From NCBI GenBank assembly GCA_947588845.1, contig CANQAR010000001.1:88589-152588 (forward strand): 64,000 nucleotides of DNA, written 5' to 3'. Below the pieces are notes generated by a model. It was not told the DNA's origin. It saw only the letters and a program-made list of their open reading frames with translations, and ran no database searches. This document shows positions 27,998 to 37,678 of the stretch, piece after piece (position 1 is the first letter of the stretch; each line of letters opens with the position of its first letter). A program made the translations under genes and the position numbers. The DNA is from an uncultured Lachnospiraceae bacterium. Lineage in GTDB: Bacteria > Bacillota > Clostridia > Lachnospirales > Lachnospiraceae.

Positions 27998-29431
27998 TCA
28001 GACATTGATTTCGGCCCTGATCCCGAGCAGATCCTGATTTTTCTCAAGTACCGGACGGACTTCCCTGAGAAGGAACGTTTCCACCTGCTCTTTTGAGCGG
28101 CCGACATATCTGGCCGGCTGCATGGAAGCTTTCAGATCCTCCAGCGACATGTGGAAGGACGGCTCCGCCGCAATCAGCTCAAGCAGATTATTCTCCCTGC
28201 CCTCTTCTTTGACGTTTCTTCCGGCCTCCATCGAAAGCTCCCTGATTTTCTCGTGAAGCTCCTGACGGTCGCCGCCGGCCTTGACGGCATCCATCATGAT
28301 ATTCTCCGTCGCCATGAACGGAAGCTCCGCCATCAGATGCTTCTCGATCACTTTCGGATATACCTTCAGCCCGTCTGTCACATTCAGACACAGATCAAGA
28401 ATACCATCCACAGCCAGAAATCCTTCCGCTACCGAAAGTCTCTTGTTCGCGGAGTCGTCCAGCGTCCGCTCAAACCACTGGCACGCGGATGTAACCGCCG
28501 GATTCAGCGCGTCGCAGATCACATATCTTGAAAGAGAAGCAATACGCTCGCTGCGCATCGGATTCCGCTTGTACGCCATCGCGGAAGAACCGATCTGTGT
28601 CTTCTCAAACGGCTCTTCCACCTCCTTCAGGTGCTGCAGCAGGCGGATGTCGTTCGACATCTTGTGCGCGCTCGCCGCAATCCCGGCCAGGACATTCAGC
28701 ACTCTTGTGTCCGTCTTTCTGGAATACGTCTGGCCCGACACGGGCACGCAGGCGGAAAATCCCATCTTCTGCGCGATCATCGGATCGATCCGGTCAATTT
28801 TCTCCTGATCTCCGTCAAACAGCTCCAGAAAACTTGCCTGAGTTCCTGTGGTCCCTTTCGAGCCCAGCAGCTTCATTGTGGAAAGCACATACTCGAGATC
28901 TTCCAGATCCATCAGGAATTCCTGCGTCCAGAGCGTTGCCCTTTTTCCTACCGTCGTCGGCTGCGCCGGCTGAAAATGCGTAAAGGCAAGCGTCGGCTGA
29001 TCTTTATATTTGTCGGCAAAATCCCCAAGCTGTGCAATGACGTTTACCAGTTTTTTCTTTATGAGATGAAGCGCTTCCGTCATGATAATAATATCTGTAT
29101 TGTCCCCTACATAGCAGGAAGTTGCTCCCAGGTGAATGATCGGCTTTGCCTTCGGACACTGGATCCCGTACGCGTAAACATGGGACATCACATCATGGCG
29201 CACAATCTTCTCTCTTTCCCTCGCCACCTCATAGTTGATGTCGTCTCTGTGGGCCTTCAGTTCCTCGATCTGTTCATCGGTGATCGGAAGCCCGAGCTCC
29301 TGCTCCGTCTCGGCAAGCGCGATCCAGAGTTTTCTCCATGTACGGAATTTCATGTCCGGCGAAAAGATATACTGCATTTCCTTGCTCGCATACCGCTCTG
29401 AAAGCGGACTCTGATATCTGTCTGTGCTCAT
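27998..29431 (-). CDS. purB: Adenylosuccinate lyase
   Basis: 477 residues. Removes fumarate in two purine steps (SAICAR to AICAR, and adenylosuccinate to AMP). Seen: fumarase-family signature GSSAMAYKRNPMRSE, TSCYVGDNTDIIIM, and FTHFQPAQPTTVGKRA. Start at ATG 29431 (MSTDRYQSPL) behind GGGAGA; a longer opening at 29449 has no site. The length is typical of the clostridial/eukaryotic-like branch. Confidence 0.96.
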   Translation of the reverse strand: MSTDRYQSPLSERYASKEMQYIFSPDMKFRTWRKLWIALAETEQELGLPITDEQIEELKAHRDDINYEVAREREKIVRHDVMSHVYAYGIQCPKAKPIIHLGATSCYVGDNTDIIIMTEALHLIKKKLVNVIAQLGDFADKYKDQPTLAFTHFQPAQPTTVGKRATLWTQEFLMDLEDLEYVLSTMKLLGSKGTTGTQASFLELFDGDQEKIDRIDPMIAQKMGFSACVPVSGQTYSRKTDTRVLNVLAGIAASAHKMSNDIRLLQHLKEVEEPFEKTQIGSSAMAYKRNPMRSERIASLSRYVICDALNPAVTSACQWFERTLDDSANKRLSVAEGFLAVDGILDLCLNVTDGLKVYPKVIEKHLMAELPFMATENIMMDAVKAGGDRQELHEKIRELSMEAGRNVKEEGRENNLLELIAAEPSFHMSLEDLKASMQPARYVGRSKEQVETFLLREVRPVLEKNQDLLGIRAEINV

Positions 29432-29496
29432 AAGATTCTCCCTTCGCAAAAACGAAACGAACTGTGTTTCGCAGATTTTATTCCTCAGGCCTGCGC

Positions 29497-30954
29497 CTAC
29501 CGGTCATATTCTCCCCGGATATCCTCTGTGGGAGGCGCCACCGGGTAATGCCCTGTAAAGCAGCCCTTGCAGATTGAAAGACCTCCTACCATCTGCTCCA
29601 GACGTTCCAGTCCAAGATAGGAAAGGGAATCAGCCCCGATGATCTGCCGAATCTCCTCGACAGACCGGTTCCACGCGATCAGCTGATCGCTCGCCGGCAC
29701 ATCCGTACCGAAATAGCAGGGATACAGAAACGGCGGAGAACTGACGCGCATATGCACTTCCTTCGCCCCTGCTTCACGCAGCATCCGCACAATCCGGTCG
29801 CTTGTTGTCCCACGGACAATCGAGTCATCGATCATAATCACCCGCCTGCCTTCCACGGCATCCCGCAGGACATTGAGTTTTACACGGACACTTGACTCAC
29901 GGCTGCTCTGTTTCGGCTTGATAAACGTCCTCCCGACATAACCGTTTTTCACGAAAGCGGTTCCATACGGGATGCCCGATTCCAGCGAGTATCCAAGCGC
30001 GGCGACATTCCCGGATTCCGGCACTCCGACCACAAGATCCGCTTCCACAGGCGAGTCCATCGCGAGGTATTTCCCGGCAAGAAGCCTGGAATTGTAGACG
30101 CTGACACCGTCCATCCGGCTGTCCGGTCTTCCAAAATAAATATATTCAAAGATACAGCGCGCAGGCTTTTCGCCGCCTTTCTCATCGAGACACATGCTGC
30201 AGTCAGAGACAATCCCCTGGTCCGGCGTGATCGTCACAATCTCGCCGGGTCTGACATCCCGCACAAACTCCGCGCCGATTGTATCAAGCGCGCATGTCTC
30301 CGACGCGAGGATCCAGGCATTGTCGCGCTTTCCGATGCAGAGGGGGCGAAATCCATAAGGATCCCGCGCTCCGATCAGTTTTCGGGGAGACATGACAATC
30401 AGCGAGTACGATCCGGCAAGCCTGCGCATCGCGGCGGCAACTGCCTGCTCAACACTCGCTGTTTTTGTCCTCGCACGCGCAATATGATACGCGATAACTT
30501 CCGTGTCAATCGTGGTCTGGAAAATGGCCCCGTCATATTCCAGTTCCCGGCGAAGTTCCGGGGCATTGACCAGATTGCCATTGTGCGCAAGGCCAAGTGT
30601 TCCTTTTACATAATTCAGTACAAGAGGCTGGGCATTCTCACGCGTGCTTCCTCCTGCCGTGGAATAGCGGACGTGACCTATTCCGATATCTCCCCTGAGC
30701 TTCGCAAGATGCTTTCCGGAAAAAACTTCATTGACCAGCCCCATTCCCTTATGGGACAAAACTTTCCTCTGCGGGCCATGTGTATCGCTGACCGCGATCC
30801 CGCAGCTCTCCTGCCCGCGGTGCTGCAGCGCAAACAGTCCATAATAGATCGTCGAAGCGACATCCTCACCGGAAAAATCATAGATTCCGAAGACGCCGCA
30901 CTCTTCCTTTAATTTGTCCGTGAAGTCAGTCTGCTCATAGATTTCACTCTTCAT
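29497..30954 (-). CDS. purF: Amidophosphoribosyltransferase
   Basis: 485 residues. First committed step of purine synthesis: PRPP plus glutamine to phosphoribosylamine. An N-terminal propeptide of about 18 residues precedes the nucleophile Cys19 (EECGVFGIYDFSG), as in the Bacillus-type enzyme that self-processes. Four cysteines in the places used for a 4Fe-4S cluster are present (ARCIFEYIYFG, LYPCYFGTD, CKGC). PRPP loop VIMIDDSIVRGTTS. Second gene of the pur operon. Confidence 0.97.
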   Translation of the reverse strand: MKSEIYEQTDFTDKLKEECGVFGIYDFSGEDVASTIYYGLFALQHRGQESCGIAVSDTHGPQRKVLSHKGMGLVNEVFSGKHLAKLRGDIGIGHVRYSTAGGSTRENAQPLVLNYVKGTLGLAHNGNLVNAPELRRELEYDGAIFQTTIDTEVIAYHIARARTKTASVEQAVAAAMRRLAGSYSLIVMSPRKLIGARDPYGFRPLCIGKRDNAWILASETCALDTIGAEFVRDVRPGEIVTITPDQGIVSDCSMCLDEKGGEKPARCIFEYIYFGRPDSRMDGVSVYNSRLLAGKYLAMDSPVEADLVVGVPESGNVAALGYSLESGIPYGTAFVKNGYVGRTFIKPKQSSRESSVRVKLNVLRDAVEGRRVIMIDDSIVRGTTSDRIVRMLREAGAKEVHMRVSSPPFLYPCYFGTDVPASDQLIAWNRSVEEIRQIIGADSLSYLGLERLEQMVGGLSICKGCFTGHYPVAPPTEDIRGEYDR

Positions 30955-31051
30955 CTGCCTCTACTCTCCTGTCAATCTTCCTGCTGACACGAACAGCGCA
31001 GAGCGCTTCGGACATTCCGCCTTTGCGCTCTGCAGACCAGTTTCCGGTCCT

Positions 31052-31756
31052 TTAAAGTCCCAGACGTCTGAATACTTCGTTGTACGCTTCCTCCACATTG
31101 CCAAGATCTCTGCGGAAACGGTCTTTATCCAGCTTTTCATGCGTATCTGCATCCCACAGTCTGCAGGTGTCCGGTGACGTTTCATCCGCAAGAAGGATCT
31201 GACCTTTGTAACGGCCAAACTCAATCTTGAAATCAACCAGCTCGATATTTGCCTGGAGAAAATACTTTTTCAGGACGTCATTCACCTTGAACGCATATTT
31301 TGTGATCGTTTCAATCTCTTCTCTGGTGGCGAGGCCAAGCGCAATCGCAAAGTAGTCATTGATCAGCGGATCTCCAAGCTCATCATTTTTGTAGCTGAAC
31401 TCCAGCGTCGGCTCCTTAAACGGCGTGCCTTCCGGCACTCCAAGGCGCTTGGAAAAGCTTCCCGCCGCAATATTTCTGACGATAACCTCAAGCGGTACGA
31501 TCTCCACCTTGCGGACTGCTGTTTCGCGGTCGCTCAGCTCTTCGATCAGGTGAGTCGGAACTCCTTCTGCCTCAAGAATTTTGAACACATGGTTCGTCAT
31601 GCGGTTATTCACCACGCCCTTGCCCGTAATTGTTCCTTTCTTCAGCCCGTTGAATGCGGTCGCGTCATCCTTGTAGTCCACAATAACGACATCCTCGACA
31701 TCCGTGCTGTACACTTTCTTGGCCTTACCTTCATAAAGCAATTCTCTTTTTTCCAT
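31052..31756 (-). CDS. purC: SAICAR synthetase
   Basis: 234 residues. Adds aspartate to CAIR using ATP. Seen: [79 protein letters not shown] at 31756 behind GGACAGGTG. First gene of purC-purF-purB-purA. Confidence 0.97.
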   Translation of the reverse strand: MEKRELLYEGKAKKVYSTDVEDVVIVDYKDDATAFNGLKKGTITGKGVVNNRMTNHVFKILEAEGVPTHLIEELSDRETAVRKVEIVPLEVIVRNIAAGSFSKRLGVPEGTPFKEPTLEFSYKNDELGDPLINDYFAIALGLATREEIETITKYAFKVNDVLKKYFLQANIELVDFKIEFGRYKGQILLADETSPDTCRLWDADTHEKLDKDRFRRDLGNVEEAYNEVFRRLGL

Positions 31757-31794
31757 AAATTCACCTGTCCTTTTCCTGTGTCGTTAGTCTCATG

Positions 31795-31839
31795 AAAATC
31801 CCGGGAGAGTCCCGGGCCTTCTTATCCGGCAGTGCCCGG
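31795..31839 (-). promoter_or_regulatory. Possible attenuator in the purC leader
   Basis: CCCGGGA-CTC-TCCCGGG followed by ATTTT looks like an intrinsic terminator (31816-31795), but it lies between the purC promoter and gene. An upstream CCGGGC (31839-31834) can pair with GCCCGG (31817-31812), which covers the 5' arm, so the two structures exclude each other. It could also simply end the upstream cassette transcript. Confidence 0.4.
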
Positions 31840-31862
31840 CATGCCGCGGCAGCCACCTGCAA

Positions 31863-31891
31863 ATTATATCCTATCTGTTTCCAGAAAGCAA
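31863..31891 (-). promoter_or_regulatory. Sigma-A promoter of the pur operon
   Basis: TTGCTT (31891-31886), 17-bp spacer, TATAAT (31868-31863), leader about 100 nt. No purine riboswitch consensus and no clear PurR box seen. Confidence 0.75.
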
Positions 31892-31932
31892 GAGATAAGT
31901 AAAGGAGTTCTCAGATTTCCATCCGCCGGGTA

Positions 31933-32733
31933 TTACAGCTTTGCGCTTCTGCGGTACTGGCGTTTTAATTCATCCAGGTACCCGTCCACATCCCCGGAAA
32001 GTATTTCTTCCACTTTCTTCTGCGCGTCCGCCTTCCTGCAAAGTTCCGCATTGTACTCCTGAATTCTCTGGACAAGATAGGAATCGGCATCCACTTCCTT
32101 CAGCTTTTCTTCATATTCCTGCCCGGACAGATACAGAGGCAGCGTGCTGACGTACTTGCGGAAGGTTTCTTTCGTTTTTCCCAGTTTCCAGGATTCAAGA
32201 AAACATTCCGCCGCTTTGTCATACTGAAACAGTCCCGCATACGCGGCGCCCAGATTGTTCCAGATGGAAGAATAAAACTGCACGCCAAGCCTGCCGGGGC
32301 CTTTCTTTTTGAGAATCCGCCGGTACACGCTCACAGCCCTCGCAAACATTTTTTCTTTTACCAGGTAATCTCCTCTCATTTTCTGCCTGACTTCTTCCGA
32401 CTGAACTTCAAGACGCGAAAGCTTTTCCTGAAATTCTCTTCCTTCCTGGACATTCAGATATCCTGCTTCCCGAAAAATCGGAAACACAAAGAAAGCCGCT
32501 CCTTCCTTTTTTTCCAGCTGTGCGTACAACTGCCGGTACAGCCTCGTCAGCCCCAGTTCATCGCGGATCCAGTCACACAAACCTTCGTTTATAATCGTCT
32601 CGTCTATCAGATAAATATTGTGATACAGATAATAGCACAGTTCTTCAAGAGAATAGATCTCTGTGCGTATACTTTCGATAAAATAAGGCTTTTTTGCCTG
32701 TTCCGTCAGGCACAGGTCATAGCTCATATTCAC
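31933..32733 (-). CDS. TPR-like protein of the DUF5716/DUF5717 cassette
   Basis: 266 residues, no signal peptide or membrane segment. The N-terminal half is helical; residues about 125-200 contain TPR-like helices (RAVSVYRRILKKKGPGRLG, WNNLGAAYAGLFQYDKAAEC). The C-terminal quarter is a charged helix. No enzyme motif. GTG at 32733 follows AAAGGA; an ATG two codons later is also possible. It is 38 nt after the Hsp70-like gene and is the last gene of the cassette. Its function is unknown; a scaffold role is an inference from the TPR-like repeats. Confidence 0.65.
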   Translation of the reverse strand: MNMSYDLCLTEQAKKPYFIESIRTEIYSLEELCYYLYHNIYLIDETIINEGLCDWIRDELGLTRLYRQLYAQLEKKEGAAFFVFPIFREAGYLNVQEGREFQEKLSRLEVQSEEVRQKMRGDYLVKEKMFARAVSVYRRILKKKGPGRLGVQFYSSIWNNLGAAYAGLFQYDKAAECFLESWKLGKTKETFRKYVSTLPLYLSGQEYEEKLKEVDADSYLVQRIQEYNAELCRKADAQKKVEEILSGDVDGYLDELKRQYRRSAKL

Positions 32734-32771
32734 TACCCGCTTTCCTTTGAAAAATTTCCGAACAGTTTTCC

Positions 32772-34043
32772 TCAGAACAGAATATCCCTCTCCCAGCGCA
32801 TGCCGGAAGGTTTAAACAAGCCTCCAAATCCCATATCTTCAAGTTCCACATGACAGCAGTTCACCGACGTAAAATATAAAGTCATCCTGAGCCGCAGCGT
32901 ACGGTCCGGACGATCCTTCAGACCAGTGAACCGCAGGATATGCGTCACCATATCCCCCGGCGTCATGGGCCGCGACAGAATCCGTATCTCGCGCTCTCCG
33001 GACGGAATGAACTCACAGACGTGATGCGCCTCATACCAGTTCACCCCGGCTGTCACAAGAGGATAATAGGTCTCTTTTCCGCGGATCCTCATCTCCATGC
33101 CAAGATTGACGGCTACCATGTCGCCTCCGCTGAAAATGATCCCCCGGTCCGCAATGATCCCGGCCCGTTCCATCGCGGCATAGCACGCGCCGCGGGAATA
33201 AAGATTCTGTCCCTGATAGGCACGCCGCCTGTAGCATATATACTGTATGGACCGCACGGCCCAGCTCTTACTGTAAAAATCACTGATTATATAACTGACT
33301 GTAATGTTTCTGCGCTCAAACACCTTTTTGAGAAGCTCAAAAAGCAGCCGGTCCTTCTCCGCATCCCACTCCTTGTCATTCCTGTCCCCGCGGACTTCGC
33401 TGCCGACCGGCTGTCTGGCCACTTTATCCACCGTGGCGACTGCAGGACGGGTGGAACGGTTAATGTGAAGAACATAACCGACCATCGCCTCCTCCTCATA
33501 TTCAAGAAGCGCTACATCCTGTTTCCAGAGCTCCTTTTTCTGATTTACCGTATAATAATAGAAAGAAGAAAGATAGTCCTGGACAAAAATATATTTCCGT
33601 TCAATGCCGAGTCCCTCCAGCGCCTCCGCAATCACGCGGCTCCATGGCTTCGTCAGCTTTCGGACCGTCACCATAATCTGAAATCTCGTCTGCTTCGTAA
33701 CAAACTTCAAAAGCTCCATACAGCATGAGAAATAAATGCCGAGAATCTTTGCGGAAGACATTTTTTCACCGCAGACGAGCGTCTCTTCTCCGCGCTCAGC
33801 CAGTTCATAGATTCCTGTGATCTGGCACTTATCCTTCTCATTCTTTTCGTCCGGGACCCCGTCCCAGAAATGCCAGTTTCCATCCTCATCCATCCGAAGA
33901 GCCATTGGGAGAAGAGGATCCTCCTCTCCCTGTGTCCTCCCGGCCGTCACCGGCTCCCTGAAGGACTGGTGATAGTAACTCACCTGCGAATGCTCACTTC
34001 TCAGATCAATTCCAAGAATCAGTTCATTTACCGCCTGTATCAT
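32772..34043 (-). CDS. Degenerate Hsp70-like protein (DUF5716-like)
   Basis: 423 residues. I associate it with DUF5716, a family of unknown function. Read against DnaK from memory, the order of elements matches: an N-terminal strand ILGIDLRSEHSQVSYY where DnaK has GIDLGTTNS; a middle strand VALLEYEEEAMVGYVL where DnaK has DLGGGTFD; YIISDFYSKSW where DnaK has GGSTRIP; YSRGACYAAM (283-291) for AVAIGAA; VAVNLGMEM for PLSLGIET; and ending in LRLRMTLYFTSVNCCHVELE, like the beta substrate domain. All three glycine-rich phosphate loops are changed and the alpha lid is absent, so it is probably not an active ATPase. Start at ATG 34043 (GTG 34052 possible). Downstream of the DUF5717-like gene. Confidence 0.6.
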   Translation of the reverse strand: MIQAVNELILGIDLRSEHSQVSYYHQSFREPVTAGRTQGEEDPLLPMALRMDEDGNWHFWDGVPDEKNEKDKCQITGIYELAERGEETLVCGEKMSSAKILGIYFSCCMELLKFVTKQTRFQIMVTVRKLTKPWSRVIAEALEGLGIERKYIFVQDYLSSFYYYTVNQKKELWKQDVALLEYEEEAMVGYVLHINRSTRPAVATVDKVARQPVGSEVRGDRNDKEWDAEKDRLLFELLKKVFERRNITVSYIISDFYSKSWAVRSIQYICYRRRAYQGQNLYSRGACYAAMERAGIIADRGIIFSGGDMVAVNLGMEMRIRGKETYYPLVTAGVNWYEAHHVCEFIPSGEREIRILSRPMTPGDMVTHILRFTGLKDRPDRTLRLRMTLYFTSVNCCHVELEDMGFGGLFKPSGMRWERDILF

Positions 34044-34053
34044 AGTCCTCACC

Positions 34054-37000
34054 CTATATCAGTGTAAACAGCTCTTTTGCCAGGTACTCCTGAATCACAT
34101 ATGTCTCCAGCCCTTCGCGCAGAGCTTTTTCATCCCCCTGACCTTTCGCCTGTATCAGATCATTTAAAATTCTATATTTCGTAAAAGCCTTTCCCCCGCG
34201 GCTGCCCGCCGACAGAGATCTTGTGTCAGAACGCTTTACTGTCCCTTCCGATACCTCTTCCAGATAGCACTCCAGCTCCTCTCCGAAAAACAATGTGAAT
34301 TCCCTGACGAAGATTCCCTCAAAACAGTTTTCCATTCGTTCCTTTTTGTAATCTTCCTCTTTGTTTTTCCGAAAACAGAGTGTCACCGTGCTTTCGGGAT
34401 CAGCGGCATATTCTATGTAGACCTTGCCGTCCATCTGATACGGAGCCAGAAGTTTTTCATTAAACTTTGTCCAGAAAGCAAACCGCATGTTTTTCGCATT
34501 GTATTCTTCCAGAAGCTTTTCCGCAAAAGACTCCTGGAGTTCGTCAAGAGAAGGACAGTTCGCGTAATACTGCAGCAACGCGAGCCTGCACACATCCTCC
34601 TGCTCATCCAGTCTGCCTCTCTCGAAAAGTTCCTCATAATCATGTTCGATATACCGGAATACGGAAGCCGCAACGGGCATTCCCTTCACAAAATACTCGT
34701 AGGCTTTCATATTCACATAGGCCAGACACAGCTTTCTCCGTCCCATTTTCTTCCGGTATGACTCAAATACCGGCTCCGTTCCCTGTGTGTGGCTTCGTGT
34801 AAAAAGCAGCATCGTTATGATCTTTTCTTCGATCAGCATCGTATCAAGCTCAAACTCCATCCCGGCCTGCCAGACCTGTTCCATATCCCGCACAGGTCCC
34901 TCATAATAAAGGAGCAGATAGCGCAGAAGCTTATCGTCATATTTGCCGCTGGAAAAGCAGTAGCGGCACAGCGCAAGCAGCATGCGGTTCTCCTCGAATT
35001 CACAGGCAAGCACCATGCGGCTGCAGACACGTACGAGCTGAATCAGAGGAATTCCTTCCACTCCAAAACGGTCAAGCAGGTCAAACGCCAGCTCGCACAG
35101 CCCCTCCTCGGCAAGCAGCGTAATCAGCGCAGCCTTATCCACCTTCACATACTCCTGAACCGGAATCTTTCGCACAAATTCCGGCATGGTTTCATCCAGC
35201 GGATGCGCCGCGTAGTACGAAAGGACGCAGGCCCTGAGCCGATTTCTGTATTTTTCAGTAAAATACTCCTTCTCACATGCATTTGTCAGATACCAGAGAT
35301 CATCCGGCCCCGGTTCGTCCTGGAGCAGCGCGCGGCTGCTGACATGCAGCATCGCACCCGGCAGTTCTGTCCTCTTTCGGATACACCAGTCAAGCAGCGT
35401 CTCATTTTCAAAAATCCGCCGGATGCTGCATAACAGAAACGCCGGATACCTGGTTCCTTCCTGATCCGCCACCATAACTGCAGAGTCCGGCTCATATACC
35501 TGGATTACCGCTTTTCCGTTTACAAACGGAACCACTTCCTCCTGAGTCATATAAGGGGAGCAGACCACCGCCTGTTTCATCCTGGGAGACTCACAGACGA
35601 TTTCGTAGCTCTCCAGCATACGGAACAGTTTTTCCACGCAGGAGCGGCTTAGCGCCTCCGGTCTGAGCAATTCCTGATAAAGCACGGCGAGATCATCCGT
35701 CAGATGCCCCATCTCAAGCTGCTCCAGCGCAAATTTCTGCATCGCGGCCCGATATGTCCGATAAGTCTGCGGATCCGGCCCTTTATTCGCGAGAACCCTG
35801 CGGTATACAACCGCCCGTTTCTCATAGCCAAGCGACGTATCATAAGAAAAATACATGCGGATAATCTGGGGCATATCATTCATATCCGTGAATTCCATCG
35901 ACCCCATGTAATATTCATAAAGGCCCGTAATACGCAGTCCCCGCTCCACGCCCAGTTCATACCATCTGAAATACTCCGGCGCCTTTTTCCGGCCCTTCAT
36001 AAGAAGCAGGCAGACTGCCCTTACCAGCTCATCTGACGGAAAACTCTCATAGGCAGCCGCGAGAACTTCATACAGAATCCGGCTATACGTTTCATGGTGC
36101 AGCGCAATTTCGGAAAGCTGAAGCACAACCTCTTCCGTGAGTACCTTTTCACGCGCGGCGAAACGAAGCAGATGAAGTTCAAAATCATCCGAGCGGCGCA
36201 GCATGAACGGGCTGCGCTTCAGGATCTGCCACGCCTCCAGATACATGATTCTGCTGCGGCATCCGCAGTCAAACTGACGGGATACAGCCTTGTATCTCGC
36301 CTCATCGTCCGAGAGAAATTCCTCCTGCAGATAAAGCAGAATCCACTGCAGCACCCAGCTCGTCCTGTTTTCCTCAAACAACTGCCTGATCTCATTTTCC
36401 ATCTGATCCACATAAGCGGCATCCTGACAGAAGAACGTTGTCAGATATAGATAAAATCCATACTGCTCTACAGTTTTAAGCCGTCCGGAATCCTCTTCTA
36501 TCTCCTTCAGAAGACGGACCGCTTTCTGTTTTTTATTGTCCGCATAATACAGCTGAATGAGGAACAGATCCGCAAATACATCCGTTCCGCCCGACCTCTT
36601 GTAATTCCCTATGAGCTTTACCGACCGCGCGATCCACGTCTCTGCTTTCAGTTTCTGCAGACGGAAGCTCACATAATAATTCTCCAGCTTGCACTGCATT
36701 CTTTTGCGGATCCGGCCTGCATGAATCTTCGAAGCATCCCCTGCCTTCTTCAGAGTAAAACGCACATAAATCGTCTGGTAAACCGTGTCAATCCGTATCT
36801 GCGCATAATTGCTGCCTTCATGCATCAGCGTGTGGTCAATCACATAACCCACATCACAGGTACTCCCCGCAAACTCATCCGTCGTAATCACGTTCTTCTC
36901 AAGCTTCACAAACGGGGCGTCTGACTGAAGGGAAATTTTCGTGAATCCCCAGCCATGTCTGGTCATGCGGAAGGATTCCCGCACACTCTCCTTCACTCCG

Positions 37001-37617
37001 TAACGCGCAATCTGATCGGCATCCACGGAAATCTCGACCGGCTCCTTCACGCCGGCGCCGTTCAGAAATTCCTCGAAGCTCTGATAATTAAACGAAGAAT
37101 TCCGAATCGCCTCATACATACCAAAAAGCCCCGGCCAGTCTTTTTCAAGCAGCTCTCCAAAACGCTCCGAGATAAAACAGCGGTACGCTTTCTGGAAATC
37201 CTGCTCCGCAAGCGCGGCGAGTTCCCTGATATCCGGAATTTTATCCGGATCCTCCTCCGGAAGTTCCTCTTCCACAACAATCGTGTACGGGAGTGTATGC
37301 TCACCCAGTTCTGAGCAGATTGTAAAAAAGCCTTCTTCCTTCATACCGCTGCTCATCCCGGTCGCATCCGCCTGATAGCGGATCTCATTCGCCGTCCCGG
37401 AAAATTCCGCGGGATCGAACAGCATGCGCAGATTTGAGGAAAAAAGAAAACCTTTAAATCTCACGCCCGAATCAGCCGACAGGCAGAAACTCCCCTGTGA
37501 GCGCTCCCCGGGATGCATATGCAGCGTCAGCGACTCCGGTTCCATCAAAAGACGCGGAGGCCTGTATTCAAATTTACCATTCAACAACTGTTCTATTCTC
37601 TTTCTCAAATTAATCAC
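34054..37617 (-). CDS. Very large solenoid protein (DUF5717-like)
   Basis: 1187 residues, cytosolic by sequence (no signal peptide or membrane helix). Layout: beta-rich Ig-like domain (about 1-115, LTLHMHPGERSQGSFCLSAD), helical segment (116-188), second beta domain (189-295, ending QIRIDTVYQTIYVRFTLKK), a very long alpha-helical solenoid (about 300-1050) with many short helix pairs, and a beta-rich C-terminal part (about 1070-1130). No catalytic motif recognised; fits DUF5717 as I remember it. GTG at 37617 with a weak site. First gene of the cassette; the stop lies 8 nt before the ATG of the Hsp70-like gene, so the two are probably co-translated and may form a complex (inference). Confidence 0.65.
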   Translation of the reverse strand: MINLRKRIEQLLNGKFEYRPPRLLMEPESLTLHMHPGERSQGSFCLSADSGVRFKGFLFSSNLRMLFDPAEFSGTANEIRYQADATGMSSGMKEEGFFTICSELGEHTLPYTIVVEEELPEEDPDKIPDIRELAALAEQDFQKAYRCFISERFGELLEKDWPGLFGMYEAIRNSSFNYQSFEEFLNGAGVKEPVEISVDADQIARYGVKESVRESFRMTRHGWGFTKISLQSDAPFVKLEKNVITTDEFAGSTCDVGYVIDHTLMHEGSNYAQIRIDTVYQTIYVRFTLKKAGDASKIHAGRIRKRMQCKLENYYVSFRLQKLKAETWIARSVKLIGNYKRSGGTDVFADLFLIQLYYADNKKQKAVRLLKEIEEDSGRLKTVEQYGFYLYLTTFFCQDAAYVDQMENEIRQLFEENRTSWVLQWILLYLQEEFLSDDEARYKAVSRQFDCGCRSRIMYLEAWQILKRSPFMLRRSDDFELHLLRFAAREKVLTEEVVLQLSEIALHHETYSRILYEVLAAAYESFPSDELVRAVCLLLMKGRKKAPEYFRWYELGVERGLRITGLYEYYMGSMEFTDMNDMPQIIRMYFSYDTSLGYEKRAVVYRRVLANKGPDPQTYRTYRAAMQKFALEQLEMGHLTDDLAVLYQELLRPEALSRSCVEKLFRMLESYEIVCESPRMKQAVVCSPYMTQEEVVPFVNGKAVIQVYEPDSAVMVADQEGTRYPAFLLCSIRRIFENETLLDWCIRKRTELPGAMLHVSSRALLQDEPGPDDLWYLTNACEKEYFTEKYRNRLRACVLSYYAAHPLDETMPEFVRKIPVQEYVKVDKAALITLLAEEGLCELAFDLLDRFGVEGIPLIQLVRVCSRMVLACEFEENRMLLALCRYCFSSGKYDDKLLRYLLLYYEGPVRDMEQVWQAGMEFELDTMLIEEKIITMLLFTRSHTQGTEPVFESYRKKMGRRKLCLAYVNMKAYEYFVKGMPVAASVFRYIEHDYEELFERGRLDEQEDVCRLALLQYYANCPSLDELQESFAEKLLEEYNAKNMRFAFWTKFNEKLLAPYQMDGKVYIEYAADPESTVTLCFRKNKEEDYKKERMENCFEGIFVREFTLFFGEELECYLEEVSEGTVKRSDTRSLSAGSRGGKAFTKYRILNDLIQAKGQGDEKALREGLETYVIQEYLAKELFTLI

Positions 37618-37678
37618 CGAACCGCTTTCGTAACCGAATCTACAGCTGGATCATGAAAAGCCCGAACGCTCAGACAGT

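Noticed and set aside
31757..31862. Purine riboswitch before purC
   Set aside because: The conserved three-way junction words (UAUA, loop-loop GGG/CCN pairs) are absent.
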